The position numbers and the translations under genes were made by a program. A model generated the notes under the pieces. The model searched no databases. It saw only the letters and a program-made list of their open reading frames with translations, and was not told the origin of the DNA. From Eonycteris spelaea (lineage: Eukaryota > Chordata > Mammalia > Chiroptera > Pteropodidae), in assembly GCA_003508835.1 (NCBI GenBank), contig PUFA01000543.1:1-64000 (forward strand): 64,000 bases of DNA, given 5' to 3'. Every line of letters begins with the position of its first letter. Within the stretch, counting starts at the first letter, position 1. Shown here piece after piece: positions 33,786-46,045 of this stretch.

Positions 33786-34680
33786 TGAGTCTTTGTGGTA
33801 TGTGTTGTGATATATATTGTGGCATATTTTTTTTCTCAGTTTGTCAGTTGTCTTTTGACTTTGGTTATGAGCTTTCTGACATATAAAACGTTTTAATATT
33901 ATGTAGTCAAATATATTAATCTTTTCTTTTACAGACTATTCATTTTGAGTCATAGTTAGAAAGCTTTTTCCTACAGGAAGGTTAAATATCCATTTTTTTC
34001 AGTATGCATAGACTTAATTTTATATTTAGATTCTTATCCATTGATGTTTATTCTCATGTATAGTGTTTAAGGTATGAGGAATGGATCCACTTTTGTCTTT
34101 TTCAAAACAACTACCCTATTATCTCAGCACCATTTATTAGAAAGTCCAGGTTTACCCAGTGACTTGAGAGCTCAGACCTTTATCATATACTAACTTTCCA
34201 TATATAATTGGGTCTCTTGATGGACAGAAAGTTTATTCTATTTCACTGATCTAATTGTCTTTTCATATGCAGTACCTCCATGTTTTTAATTATAGCCTCC
34301 GAAGTATGTTTTATCGAATGATAGAGCTAGTCCTTCCCTGCGCCACTTTTATTTTATTTTTCAGTGTTTACCTTGCTATTCTTGCATTTTTTCCTTATGA
34401 ACTTTAGTATCAACTTGCTCATTTCTGTAAAGTAACTTGTCATTTATATTGCATTGCATTAACATTTTAAAGTAACTTAGGGAGTAATGTCATTGTTATA
34501 TTGTTGAACCATCATATTCAAGAACAGTGGACATTGGCCCATTCATTCAAGTCTACTTTTTTGTCTTTCAAAAGTGTTTAAGAATTCTCCTCATATAGAA
34601 TCTGAAGGTTTCGTGTCGAATTTATCCTAAAATATTTATATTTTTGTTCATTTTGTAACTGAGATTTTCTCTTCTTGTTT
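33786..34680 (-). mobile_element. Old L1 (L1ME-like) ORF2, antisense, fourth part
   Basis: 'tgtagtcaaatatattaatc', 'gtatgaggaatggatcc', 'ctcagcaccatttatta', 'cttgctattcttgca' and 'attcaagtctacttttttg' follow the complement of late-to-middle ORF2. It is cut off near 34680 by the poly(T) start of the next antisense L1. Confidence 0.75.
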
Positions 34681-34972
34681 TTTTCCCAACAGATTTATTA
34701 AGATACAATGACATAAAATTAATGCCATGTATTTAAAGTGTATAATTTGCAAGTTTTGACATATGTATACACCATGAAAACATTAATACAATCAAAATAA
34801 TGAAAATATCCATCATTTCCAAAAGTTTTCTCATGCATGTTTGTAATCTACGATTATGATATTTCTCACACTTTCCCAAATTCCATTCCCAGGACACTGA
34901 TCTTCTCCTGTCATTATAGATTAGTTCATATTGTCTAGAATTTTATATAAATGGAATCATGCTGTATGTACT
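34681..34972 (-). mobile_element. Second old L1 (L1MB/MC-like) 3' UTR, antisense, first part
   Basis: 'agatttattaagatacaatgac', 'aatgccatgtatttaaag', 'gtttgtaatctacg' and 'ttatataaatggaatcatgc' match the complement of an L1MB/MC-type 3' UTR. It is split at 34973 and continues at 42452. Confidence 0.75.
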
Positions 34973-35367
34973 ATTTTTAAATTAAATTAATTTATTTAAA
35001 TTAGTTTCAGGTATACAATACATTGATTAGACATCTATATAGTTCATAAATGATCTCCCAGTTGCTCCCTCCCTCCCCTGGCCCTCCATTTAGCCATCAT
35101 ATTAATTTTAACTGCATTCCCTCTGCCATGATCCCCATGCCCAACTATCAACTACTAATTTGTACTTTTTTAACACTTCATGTCATTATCCCAGCCCCCA
35201 ATCCCCCTGCCCTCTGTCCGTCACCAAATTTTCCACTATATTTGTGAGTCTGTTTTTGATTAGTTTGTTATTTTCATTCCCTAGATTCTGAATATAAGTG
35301 AAATCATATGGTATTTCTCTTTCTCTGGCTTATTTCACTCAGCATAATAACTCTAGGTCCATCCATG

Positions 35368-38300
35368 TCATTGCAAATGAAAGGAATTCATTTTTTTAAT
35401 GGTTGAGTAATATTCCATTGTATATATAACCATAATTTCTTTATCCAATCATCTGTTCATGGCGCATTTAAGTTGCTTCCATATCTTGCTATTGTAAATG
35501 GTGCTGCCATGAATATTGGAGTGCATAGATCTTTATGAATTATTGTTTTGGTTTTCTTTGGATAAATATCTAGAAGTGCAATTGCGGGGTCAAATGCATA
35601 TTCATTTTTAATTTTTTGACAAACCTCCATACTGTTTTCCATAGCAGCTATGCAATTTGCAATGCCACCAACACCGTCTGAGGGTTCCCTTTTATCTGCA
35701 TCTTCACCAACACTTGCTGTTTTTTGATTTATTGATGATAGCCATTCTTATAGGTGTGAGGTGATAGCTCATTGTGGTTGTAATTTGCATTTAATCCGAT
35801 ATTAGCTACCTTGAGCACCTTTTCATATGTCTGTTAGCCATCTGTATTCCTCTTTGAAGAAGTATCTGTTCAGGTCTTATGCCCATTTTTAAATTAGATT
35901 ATTTTTTTGTTGTTGTTGAGTTGTATAAGTTCTTTATATATTTTGGATATTAACTTTTTATCAGATGTATCATTAGCAAATATCTTCCCCCAAACACTCA
36001 GTTGTTTTTTTTTTTGTTTTTGTTGATCATTTTCCTTTGCTGTATAAAAACCTTTTTAGTTTGATGTAGTCCCATTTGTTTATTTTTGTGTTTATTTCCC
36101 TTGCCCGAGGAGATATATTTGAAAAGAAATTTCTGTTAGTAATATCAGAGAGTTTACTGCTTTTGTTTTCTTCTAAAAGTTTTATGGTTTCAGGTCTTAC
36201 ATTTAAGTCTTTAATCTGTTTTGAGTCTATTCTCGTATACTGTGTAAGAAGATGGTCCAGTGTCTTTTTGTGCATGTATCTGTCCAATTTTCCCAACACC
36301 ATTTATTGAAGAGCTGTCTTTACCCCATTGTATATTCTTACCTCCTTTGTCATATATTAAGTGTACATATAGGTGTGGATTTATTTCTGGCTCTCTATTC
36401 TGTTCCATTGATCAATGTATCTGTTTTGTGTCAGCATCGTGCTGTTTTGGTTATGGAAGGCTTGAAGTTTAGTTTGATATCAGGTAGTGTGATACCTCCA
36501 ACTTTGTTCTTCTTTCTCAAGATTGCCATGGCTATTCGGGTTTTTTTATAGCTCCATATAAATTTTAAGATGATTTGTTCTAGCTCTCTGAAAAAGACCA
36601 TTGGTATTTTGATAGGGATTGCATTGAATCTATAATTGCTTTGGGTAGTATGGGTATTTTAATTATGTTGATTCTTCTTACCCATGAACACGGCATATGC
36701 TTCCATTTATTTGTATCTTCTTCAATCTTCTTTTTTCAATGACTTATAATTTTCTGAAAACAGGTCTTCTACCTCCTTGGTTAATTTGATTCCCAGGTAT
36801 TTTATAGTTTTTGATGCAATTATAAATGGGATTGTTTTCTTAATTTCTCTTTCTGAAAGTTCATCATTGGTGTATAAAAATGTCACTGACTTCTGAATAT
36901 TTATTTTGTAACCTGCTACTTTACTGAATTCATTGATCAGTTCTAACAGTTTTTTTGGTGGAATCCTTAGGATTCTCTCTATATAATATCATACATCAGC
37001 AAATAACGAGAGTTTTACTACTTCTTTTCCAATTTGGATGCCTTCTATTTCTCGCTTATCTCTTATCGCTTATCTCTGTCTTATTGCTGTGGCTAAGACT
37101 TTCAATACAATGCTGAAGAGGAGTGGTGAAACTGGGCATCCTTGTCTTGTTCCTGATCTTAAGGAAAATGCTTTTAGCCTTTCCCCATTGAGTATGATGT
37201 TAGATGTAGGTTTGTCATATATAGCCTTTATTATGTTGAGGTATGTTTCTCTATTCCCACTTTGCTGAGAGTTTTTATCATAAATGGATGCTGGATTTTG
37301 TCGAACTCTTTTTCTGTCTATTGATATAATCAGATGGTTTTTTATCTTGTGATTTGTTAATGTGGTTTATCACATTAATTGATTTGCAGATCTTGTACCA
37401 ACCTTGCATCCCAGGAATAAATCCAACTTGATCATGGTGTATGATCTTTTTAATGTATTGCTGAATTTGGTTTGCTAATATTTTGTTGAGGATTTTTGCA
37501 TCAATGTTTATAAGAGACATCAGCCTTATAGTTTTCCTTCTTCATAATGTTTTCACCTGGTTTTGGAATCAAGGTAACAGTGGCCTCATAAAAGGAATTA
37601 GGTAGCTTTCTCTCCTTTTGAATTTTTTAGAATAGTTTGAGAGAATAGATGATAATTCTTCTTGAATGTTTGGTAAAATTCGCGCCTATGAAGCCATCTC
37701 GTCCAGGACTTTTGTTTTTTGGGAGGTTTTTGATTGTTGATTCTATTTCATTGGTGGTAATTGGTCAGTTAACATTTTCTGTTTCTTCTTGACTCAGTGT
37801 TGGGAGATTGTATGTTTCTAGGAATGTGTCTATTTCTTCCAGAATGTCCAATTTGTTGACATATAATTGATGAGTTTGGTTAAGGGTCTGTCAATTTTGT
37901 TTATCCTTAAAAGAACCAGCTCTTGATTTCATTAATCTTTTATATTAGTTTTTGAGACTCTGTTTCATTTATTTCCGCTCTGATCATTATTATTTCCTTC
38001 CTTGTATTTACTTTGGGCTTTGTTTGCTGTTCTTTTTCTAGTTCTTTCGATTGTAAGGTTAGATTGTTTATTTTGAGCTTTTTCTTGTTTCTTGAGGTAA
38101 GCCTGTATTGCTATGACTTTCCTTCTTATGACTGCTTTCACTGTGTCCCATAATTTGTGTCATTGTGTTTTCATTTTCATTTGTCTCTAAGTATCCTTTG
38201 ATTTCTTCCTTGATCTCATTAATAACCCATTCATTGTTTAGTAGCATGTTATTTAGCCTCCACATGTTTGTGTATTTTCCAGTTCTTCTTTCTTGTAGTT

Positions 38301-39023
38301 GATTTCTAGTTTTATACACTGCAATCAGAGAAGACGGCTGATATGATTTCAATCTTCTTAAATTTATTGAGACTTGATTTGTGTCCTAACATGTGGTCTA
38401 TCCTTGAGAATGTTCCATGTGCACTTGAGAAAAATGTACATTTTGCTGCTTTGGGGTAAAATGCTCTGAAAATATCTATTAAATCCATCTGTTCTAGTGT
38501 ATCTTTTAGGTCCATTGTTTCCTTGTTGATTGTTTGCCTGGAAGATCTGCCCACTGGTGTCAATAGGGTGTTAAAGTCTCCTACTATGAGTATATTACTA
38601 TTGACCTCTTTCTTTTATGTCGGTCAATAATTGCTTTATGTACGTAGGTTCCTATGTTAAGTGTGTATATATTTCCTAGGGTTATGTCCTCTTGATTTAT
38701 CTATCCCTTTATTATTAATATGCCCTATTTTACCTTTTATTATAGCCTTTGTTTTAAAGTCTATTTTATCTGATATAAGTATTGCTACCCCAGCTTTTTT
38801 TTCATTTCTGTTTGTGTGAAATATCTTTTTCCATCCCTTTACTTTCAGTCTGTGAGTATCATTTGATCTGAAGTGGGTCTCTTGTAGACAGCGTATGCAC
38901 GGGTCTTGTTTTCTTATCCATTCAGCTACCCTATGTCCTTTTGATTGTAATGGTCTTTTTGATTGGAACATTTTAATCCATTTATATTTAAGGTGATTAC
39001 TGATAGGTACATTGCTAATGTCA
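35368..39023 (-). pseudogene. L1 ORF2 (endonuclease/reverse transcriptase) relic
   Basis: ORF2p nicks target DNA and reverse transcribes L1 RNA. Recognisable pieces on the minus strand: LNINGLK near the start (about 38990); the endonuclease text QETHF and GWKK within 38657-38971; DLIDI and RIDHM within 38312-38563; [12 protein letters not shown] within 36027-36302; and [13 protein letters not shown] near 35550. The endonuclease SDH block now reads SDC (about 38340), losing the catalytic histidine. A one-base deletion breaks the FADD active site near 36990. Length is close to the family norm of about 3.8 kb, with many frameshifts. The stop chosen at 35368 follows the usual C-terminal FHLQ-like end. 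Confidence 0.9.
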
Positions 39024-39049
39024 TTTTATTATTCATATTTTTATTTCTA

Positions 39050-39997
39050 TTTTTCTTTTTACCCCTTTTCTTTTACAGAAGACCCTTTAACTTTCTTATA
39101 ATGCTGGCTTGTTGGTGATGAATTCCTTAAGCTTTTTTCTGTATGGGAAGCTCTTTATCTCACCTTCATTTTAATGAAAGCCTTACTGGATAGAGTATCC
39201 GTGGTTGTAGATTCTTGTTTTCATAACTTTGAATATTTTTGCCATTCCCTTATGGCCTGCAAAGTTTCCATTGAAAGTTAGCAACATTCTTATGGGGGTA
39301 CCTTGTAAGTAACTAGCTTCCTTTCTCTTGCTGCTTTTAAGATTCTTCTTTGTCTTTGACCTTTGGCATTTTAATTATGATGTGTTTGGTGTAGGTCTGT
39401 TTGAATTCCCTTGTTTGGAACTCTTTGTGCTTCCTGAACCTATATGTCTAATTCCTTTGCCAGGTTAGGAAGTTTTCTGTCATTATTTCTTCAAATAGTC
39501 TCAATCCTTGCTCTCTCTCTTCCTCTTCAGGTACTCCTATGATTCGGATATTTTTACGCTTCATGTTTTCTGAGAAGTCTCTTAAACTTTCCTCATTTTT
39601 AAAAAATTCTTTTTTTTTTTCTGTTCTGATTGGGTGTATTCTACTACCTTGTCTTCCAATTTTCTGATTCGATCATCTGCTTTGTTCAATTTACTGTTGA
39701 ATCCTTCTAGTGTATTCTTCATTCCCATTATTGTATTCCTTATTTCTGTCGGGTTCTTTTTTATGGTTTCTATGTCCTTTTTATGCTCTCATTGTGCTCA
39801 TCCATTCTTCCCATAAGTTTCTTGAGCATCCCTATAACCATTATTTTGAACTCTGACTCTGGTAGGTTGATGACCTCCATTTCATTTAGATTATTTTCTG
39901 GAGTTTTCTCTTGTTTCGTTTGCAGCATGTTTCTTTGTTCTCTCATTTTATTAGCCTCTCTGTGTTCTTTTCTATGTGTCAGGAATATTTGTTTCAT
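39050..39997 (-). pseudogene. L1 ORF1 (RNA-binding protein) relic
   Basis: ORF1p is the trimeric RNA-binding chaperone of L1. The N-terminal part is legible at 39770-39997, with the family pattern REQRNML, EKTPENN, and LPESEFKIMVIGMLKKL leading into the coiled coil. The region downstream is broken by frameshifts, but the text remains alignable to the copy at 75-1070. The start at 39997 is taken from the Met before KQIF and is a choice, not proven. Confidence 0.8.
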
Positions 39998-42451
39998 CTC
40001 TCAGCCTTGGCCAGATGGCCTAATGTGGAAGGTGTCCTGTGTGGTCCACTGGCACACTCTCCCTGATATCTTGTGCCGGGAGCTCTGGAGATGACCTTAG
40101 TGTGGGTTGTGCATGATTTTCTGTTGTTGCCAAGCCTTTATCGTTGTTAGTAGATCAGTTAGTGGGATTAAATTTCAGGCTGACTAATTGTGGAAACTGG
40201 CTGCACCCTCAGGATAAGAGTTGTTTGTCGGGGTTCACTCCACTGAGTGGGATTTGTCCTAGCAGGCTTGTGTACTTGTTGCAACCACCCTTTGTGTGTA
40301 TCACTACTGGAACTAGTCAGGAGTTGCTCTGTTGTGGTCTGGTACCAGCCTCCAGATGCATTGATTTTGTGGCCCCTTGGGAGGGGCTCCTCTATAAACC
40401 AAGGTCAGCCACTGCTTTTGATTGCTCAGGGCTACCTGGTGAGAACTACAAAGTGATCCGCTAATGGTTGTCACCTATGCTGAATCTATAGGTAAGTGGA
40501 AGAGACAATGCTGTAGGCAGCGGTCGGTTATCTCCCGTTCCTGACCGATGGCAGTTTAGCAGAGAGACTAGTGCTCCTCAAGACTTGACACTGCTTGTCA
40601 GTTACCTGTAAGTCTCTGAAACTGGATGAGCCTCTGGGTGATATGCGTGTTGGGTGGTGCAGGACCCTGGGAATCTCCTTGGTCTAATGAGTAAATTGCC
40701 TCCTGCCATGGCAGTTTCAGTTTACATGCCCACACTGTCTCTGTGGCTTGCTGTATAAGTTTCCACTCATAGCAAGGTCAATGCGCCCATCCTGGGCCTA
40801 AATGTGCTACCCCAGAGCAGGGGCAACTGTTTATCAATGTGCAGCAGACACTTTGTGTGCTGGATGAGGCAGGAGCTCAGGGAGTCAAGGGCTGTCAGGC
40901 CAATACAGACCCCCGCTATCCCTTAAGTGATATTGCAGCTCATATAAGCAGCAGTGGTCTGCCCACAATTGTTTCTTTGAAATGCGCTCACCGCACTGGC
41001 CAAGGTCTGTTGCCTGTGCTAACTGCTCAACCCCAGAGCCAGGCATGGCACAAGAGGCTGCATGTCAATGGGCTGCAGGCACTTTGTGGCTCGGGAGAAG
41101 TGGGATCTCAAGGCAGCAAGGTCCATTAGGCCAATATAGTCTCAGTTTTCTGCAACTTCTGTGCCTGGGTGGTCCTGCTGTAGACCCAGATCACAGTGAG
41201 GGCAGCCTCCATCAGGGGTGTTCCCACAGACCCCTGTGCTCCCTGGATCAATATTGCAACTCTTGCAGGCAGCAAAGATCTGCCTGCCATTGATTTCTGT
41301 GCAGTGACCACCCTGTGCCAGCCAAAGTTTATTACCTGTGTGGATTAGGCGATCAGGGGATGGAGAAGGACAGGGCTGTTTCAATTCACTGTCAGCGGGC
41401 CACCTGGGGCAATTTTGGGTAGGGTGGAGTGGGGTCTCATGGAGACAATGGCAATCAGATCAATACAGCTTCAGTCTTGCTGAAAATAATGGTAACTGTT
41501 GTGAGTTCTCTCAGAAGACCCAGATCACAGCAAGACCAGCTGCTGTCTGAGACTAGACCACAGGTCCCGATATCCACCCAAGTTCCTGTTGGCAGCAGCA
41601 ATCTGCCTAACGCTACTACTGAAATGCAGCTCCTAACACTGGTCACATGCTGGGAATGGAAATGTAGCTTACAGGGCTGGCCACTTTTGCTGGTATTAGA
41701 GCGGCTGCTCACAACGATGGCCACCGGCTGTGAATACTTGGCCCCGAATCACTGAGTTGAGCTTGGCAGCCATTGAACACACCTGCCCCAGGCAGTCTGC
41801 AGTTTAGGCAGGGTGAACTGATATGCTCAGACAAGCGCTTCCTAATGGCTCTGTGGGAAGGGTCTGCGCAATCAAGCTGGTGTGGTCAGTAGGTTACCCT
41901 GTAGGGGCTGGACTAAGGCACAATGGTGGCTGCCTTTCCAGCCCTCATTCTGACTCTAGGTAATAGAGACTTTTTCAGAATAAATCCGTGTGAGCATCTA
42001 ACCCACTGCCAGTGTTCTGGTGAGTGTCCGCAGGTTAGAAAGCCTTTGCATGGGTCCTTCAAAGGGACATCTAGGGGCTCAGTCACCAAGGCTGCTGTAT
42101 TTTTAACAGTCAGAGTTATTGGAATCTCCTCTTCCCTGGGTTGGATCCTGTGCTGGAGAGCCCCTAGATGAGACCAGGAGCCCCCTCTCCTTCAGGAGAG
42201 CCTCTGCAGCCTCGCTCTCCCTCATAGTGATGCTCTACCACTTGTGGGTATGGGTCCAGCCCAGTTCACGACTTTGGCCCTCCTACCGGCTTCGATGTGT
42301 CTCCTTTATATTATCAGATGTAGGTGCTATGATCAACTGGACTTCAGGTGATTCTTCACGTTGATTATTTTATAATTTGGTTGTAATTTCAATGTGTTCC
42401 TGGGAGGAGACGAACCCTCCTTTTACATAGTCTGCCATCTTCCCTTGACCT
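39998..42451 (-). promoter_or_regulatory. L1 5' UTR (ancestral internal promoter), with tandem monomers
   Basis: The L1 5' UTR carries the internal promoter. This one is GC-richer than its surroundings and about twice as long as that of the copy at 1-2130. The 5' terminus begins GGTCAAGGGAAGATGG on the minus strand. Between about 40735 and 41760 three or more diverged tandem units of about 325 bp can be aligned by eye. Long open frames here (for example 40982-41293 plus) are chance frames in GC-rich DNA. Present activity is unknown. Confidence 0.75.
40735..41760 (-). repeat. About 325-bp tandem monomers within the L1 5' UTR
   Basis: Markers recur in the same order. Marker 1: 'ggccaatacag' (40910), 'ggccaatatag' (41130), 'gatcaatacag' (41458). 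Marker 2: 'gacccagatcacag' (41183 and 41517). Marker 3: 'gcagcagtggtctgcc' (about 40945), 'gcagcaaagatctgcc' (41271), 'gcagcagcaatctgcc' (41593). Marker 3 to the next marker 1 is about 185-187 bases in both cases. Marker 1 to marker 3 is about 140 in the second and third units but only 35 in the first, implying a deletion of about 105 bp there. A partial earlier unit starts near 40735. Confidence 0.75.
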
Positions 42452-44613
42452 CTGTATGTACTCTTTTTGTTTGGCTTTTTTTTCACTTGGCACAATTATT
42501 TTGAGATTCATTCATGTTGCTGTGTATATCAGTAGTTCATTCCATTTTATTGTTTAATTCCATTGTCTGTATACACCAAAATTTATACATCCACTCATCT
42601 GTTGATGGATATTTGGATTGCTGTCACTTTGGGGTTGTTACAGATAAAAGCTGTTATGAACATTCATGTACAAGTCTTTGTGTGGATGTATGTTCTCATA
42701 TCTACTTAGGAGTAGAACAGCTGAGTCATATGGGAAGTGTATGTTTAACATCTTAAGAAAATGCCTGTTTTTCCAAAGGGTTCCACCATTTTATATTATC
42801 AGCAGCAATATATAAGAGTTCTTGTAGCTCTGTATCCTTGCCAACATTTAATTTTGTTGGTCTTTTGAATTTCAGCCATTGTAATAGTGGTATTCCATTA
42901 TGGTTTTAATTTGCATCTCCATAATGACTAATTATACTGAAGATCTTTTCATGTGCTTAATTGGCATTCTCTATCTTAATTGGTGAAGCATTTGTTCAAA
43001 TCTTTCGCCCATTTTTATTCAAATTTTTGTTTTCTTATTATTCAGTAGACTAATAGGTGGAACCAGAATATCTTTCCATATATTGAGGTCTTCTTTAATT
43101 TTTCTTAGCAATGTCTCATTGTTTACAATGTTCCACTATTATTATTTAAATTTAATTTCCCATTGTTCTTCACTAGAACATAGAAATACAATTAATTTTT
43201 TAATATTGATCTTCTGTCCTCCAACCTTGATAAACTCACCAATATTTACCATGTTTTGGGGGGATTTCATAGGGTCGATCATATTGCCTACAAATTAAAA
43301 GACTTTCTAAACTGGACAGCTTTTATTTATTTTTCTTGCTTCATTGCACTGGATGGAGTCTCCAGTACAATGCTGAATGGAAGAGCAGACATGCTGAATA
43401 GATGTCTGAATAGAGAGCAGATATCCTTATATTGTTTCTGATATAAGAGAGAAACAGTCAGTCTTTCATCATTATGTTAACTGTAGATTTTTCACAGATA
43501 CTTTTTCGGGTGGAAGATGTTCCTTATCATTTCTAGTTTGCTAAAAGTTTTATCCCAGAATGGATGCTGAAATTGTCAAATGCTTTTTCTGTGTCTATTA
43601 ACAATGATCATTTTTTCCCCTCTAATTTGCTAATCTGGCAAGTTACATTGACTGGTTTTTTGAATATTAAACCAACTGTGGATTCCTATATAAACTTTAC
43701 TTGGTCATGATATGATATCTTTTTTACATATTGTTAGATTCCATTGGTTAAAATTACATTAAGAAATTTTTATCAATTTTGTTCATGAAAGATATTGGTT
43801 TGTAGGTTTCTGTTTTTTGGTAATATCTTTATCTCATTTGGATATGAATGAAATACTTGCTCCAGAAGAATGGGTTGGGAAGCATTCCTTCCCCTTTGAT
43901 TTTCTATAAAAGTCTATAACTGATATTATTTCTTTAATTTGTATTGTTTCTGACATGAAATCTGCTGTCATCCTTATCTTTTTGCTTATATATAGTGTGT
44001 ATTTTTTTTAACTGCTTATCTTTACCAGTGGTTTAAAGTAATTTTATTATGGTACTTATATATGATTACGACATTTCTTGGGCGATTTTCTTCATGTTTC
44101 TTGTGTTTGGGGTCTACTTAACTTACTAGATCTGTAAGCTTATCATTTTCAACTTGCAAAATTTTTGGTCATTATATCTTCAAATGTTTTTTGTTCTTCT
44201 CTTTTCAGGGTCTCTAATTACACTTACATTGCATTGCTTGAAGTTATCCCAAGCTCAATGATACTCTTAGTTTTTCGTATCCTTTTTCTCTCTCTGTTTT
44301 ATTTTGGCTAATTTCTATTGTTGTGGCTTTAGGTTCAACAATTTTTACTCTTGTAATGTGTAATCTGATATTAAGCCTATCTAATGTATTTTTCATCTCA
44401 TAGTTTTTCATCTCTAGGATTTCTATTTTAGTCCTTTTTATGTCTTGTATGTCTACTTAACATGTTTCAAACTTTCTTCTAGATTTTTGAACACATATAG
44501 TTACAATAATTGTTTTATGCCTTTATCTACTAATGTTATCATATGTTCATTCTTGGTCAGTTTAAATTGATTGATTTTTATCATCATTTTTGTTCCACAT
44601 TGCTTACCTGGTA
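42452..44613 (-). mobile_element. Second old L1 (L1MB/MC-like) ORF2 to ORF1, antisense, second part
   Basis: The older L1 resumes after the 7.5-kb insertion: 'ttttgagattcattcatg', 'atccactcatctgttgatgg', 'gaaaatgcctgtttttcc', 'tttaatttgcatctcc', 'tgctgaaattgtcaaatgc' (RT). Near 43950 it jumps to ORF1-type text ('gacatgaaatctgctgtc', 'ttcttcatgtttcttgtg'), so the endonuclease region is missing. Confidence 0.8.
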
Positions 44614-45789
44614 GCTTTTTTCTCTTTTTTTCTTATTAAAAATTATTAGGTTCTCATCAGAGAATGCAAATAAAAATCACAATGCAATATTACCTCACAC
44701 CTGTCAGAATGGCTATCATCAATAAATCAAAACACAAAAAGTTTTGGTGAGGATGTGGAGAAAAGGAAACCCTCATACATTGTTGATGGGATTGCAAATT
44801 GGTACAGATGCTATGGAAAACAGTATGGAGTTTTCTCAGAAAATTAATAATGGATACACCCTTGCACTTCTGGATATTTATCCAAAGAAACCAAAAACAA
44901 TAAGTCGTAAAGATCTATGCACTCCAATATTCATGGCAGCACCATTTACAATAGTCCAAGATATGGAAGCAACTTAAATGCCCATGAACAGATGATTGGA
45001 TAAAGAAATTATGGTTCATATATACAATGGAATATTACTCAACCATTAAAAAAATGAATTCCTTCCATTTGCAATGACATGGATGGACCTAAGAGGTTAT
45101 TATGCTGAGTGAAATAAGTCAGACAGAGAAAGATAAATACCATATGATTTCACTTATATTCAGAATCTGGGGAACGAAAATAACAAACTAATCAAAAACA
45201 GACTCACAAACATAGTGGAAAATTTGGTGATGGACAGAGGGGAGGGATTGGGCCTGAGATAATGACATGAAGTGTTAAAAAAGTACAAATTAGTAGTTGA
45301 TAGTTGGGCATGGGGATCATGGCAGAGGGAATGCAGTTAAAATTAATATGATGGTTAAATGGAGGGCCAACGGAGGGAGGGAGCAATGGGGGATCATTTT
45401 ATGAACTATATAGATGTCTAACCAATGTACTGTATACATGAAACAAATTTAAATAATTTTTTTAATTGATTAATAATTTGATTAATAAAATCAAATATGT
45501 TCCAAGTGTACAATTCAACAGTATGTCATATACATATTGCATTGTGTGTTAACCACCTTTAAATTAGATTTCCTTCCATCACCAATATTGACCCCTTTAC
45601 CTCTACTTACCTCCCTCCTCCCCCACTTCCTTCTGGTACCACTAATCCACAATCCGTGTCCATAAGTCTCTGTTTTGTCATGTTTTTTGTTGCTTTCAGT
45701 GTTATATACCACATATGAGTGAAATCATATGTTTTCAACCTTTTCTGTCTGATTAATTTCATTTAGTATGATTACCTCAAGATTCATTC
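44614..45789 (-). mobile_element. 5'-truncated L1 tail, antisense, itself split by a sense L1
   Basis: The 10-mer TTACCTGGTA flanks the block exactly (44604-44613 and 45790-45799) inside an old L1 5' region. The block starts with a T-rich run (44615-44633, the poly(A) tail read backwards) and ends with an L1 3' UTR read backwards (45480-45789: 'ttccaagtgtacaattcaac', 'ttccttccatcaccaatattg', 'ataccacatatgagtg'). A sense L1 at 44650-45465 interrupts it near its 3' end. Confidence 0.8.
44650..45465 (+). mobile_element. 5'-truncated L1, ORF2 C-terminus and 3' UTR, sense, nested
   Basis: Sense copy of the same 3' end as the 7.5-kb L1. It starts in late ORF2 ('tcatcagagaatgcaaataaaaatc'). The C-terminal frame shows FSQKIN and [10 protein letters not shown] (about 44825-44900), and the 3' UTR text runs to 'atgaactatatagatgtctaacc'. 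The AT-rich flanks ('attaaaaattatta' before, 'attaataatttgatta' after) may be an eroded target duplication. It is the innermost layer of this stack. Confidence 0.85.
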
Positions 45790-45799
45790 TTACCTGGTA

Positions 45800-46045
45800 A
45801 TTTGATTTGAGTGACAGAGACTGTGAATTTTACCTTGTTGGGGTGCTAAATATTTTTGTTTCTTATAAGTATTCTTGAGTTTTGTTCTGGATGTTTTAAA
45901 TTACTTGAAATGGTTTAATACTTTTGAGTCTTGCTTTTAAACGTTGTTAGGCAGGGCCAGAGTACTATTTAGTCTAAATGTAATTTTGCCCCACTCCTGA
46001 GGCAAGACTTTTCTGAGTACTCTACCCAATGCTCATTCATGTGCA
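45800..46045 (-). mobile_element. Second old L1 5' UTR, antisense, third part
   Basis: 'gactgtgaattttaccttgttgg', 'ttcttgagttttgttctgg', 'aggcaagacttttctgag' and 'ctctacccaatgctc' follow the complement of an L1M-class 5' UTR, matching the text at 14.5-14.7 kb. Confidence 0.75.

Larger units (their letters stand above)
34973..42451 (-). mobile_element. Near-full-length L1 (about 7.5 kb), antisense, with target duplication
   Basis: On the minus strand the order is complete: a 5' UTR of about 2.45 kb (39998-42451), ORF1 (about 39050-39997), ORF2 (35368 to about 39023), then the 3' UTR and a degraded A-rich tail at 34973-35000. The 11-mer CTGTATGTACT is present on both sides (34962-34972 and 42452-42462) and may extend a few bases with one mismatch. 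An older antisense L1 continues across the insertion. Its 3' UTR text is shared with 30562-30881 and 44650-45465, so these belong to related subfamilies. Both ORFs are disrupted; the element cannot move. Confidence 0.95.

Noticed and set aside
38312..38971. Endonuclease-like protein fragments
   Set aside because: Not a host nuclease gene; they are the ORF2 relic of the 7.5-kb L1.
40982..41755. Overlapping 100-codon frames on both strands near 41 kb
   Set aside because: They lie in the GC-rich L1 5' UTR and follow its tandem monomers; not genes.
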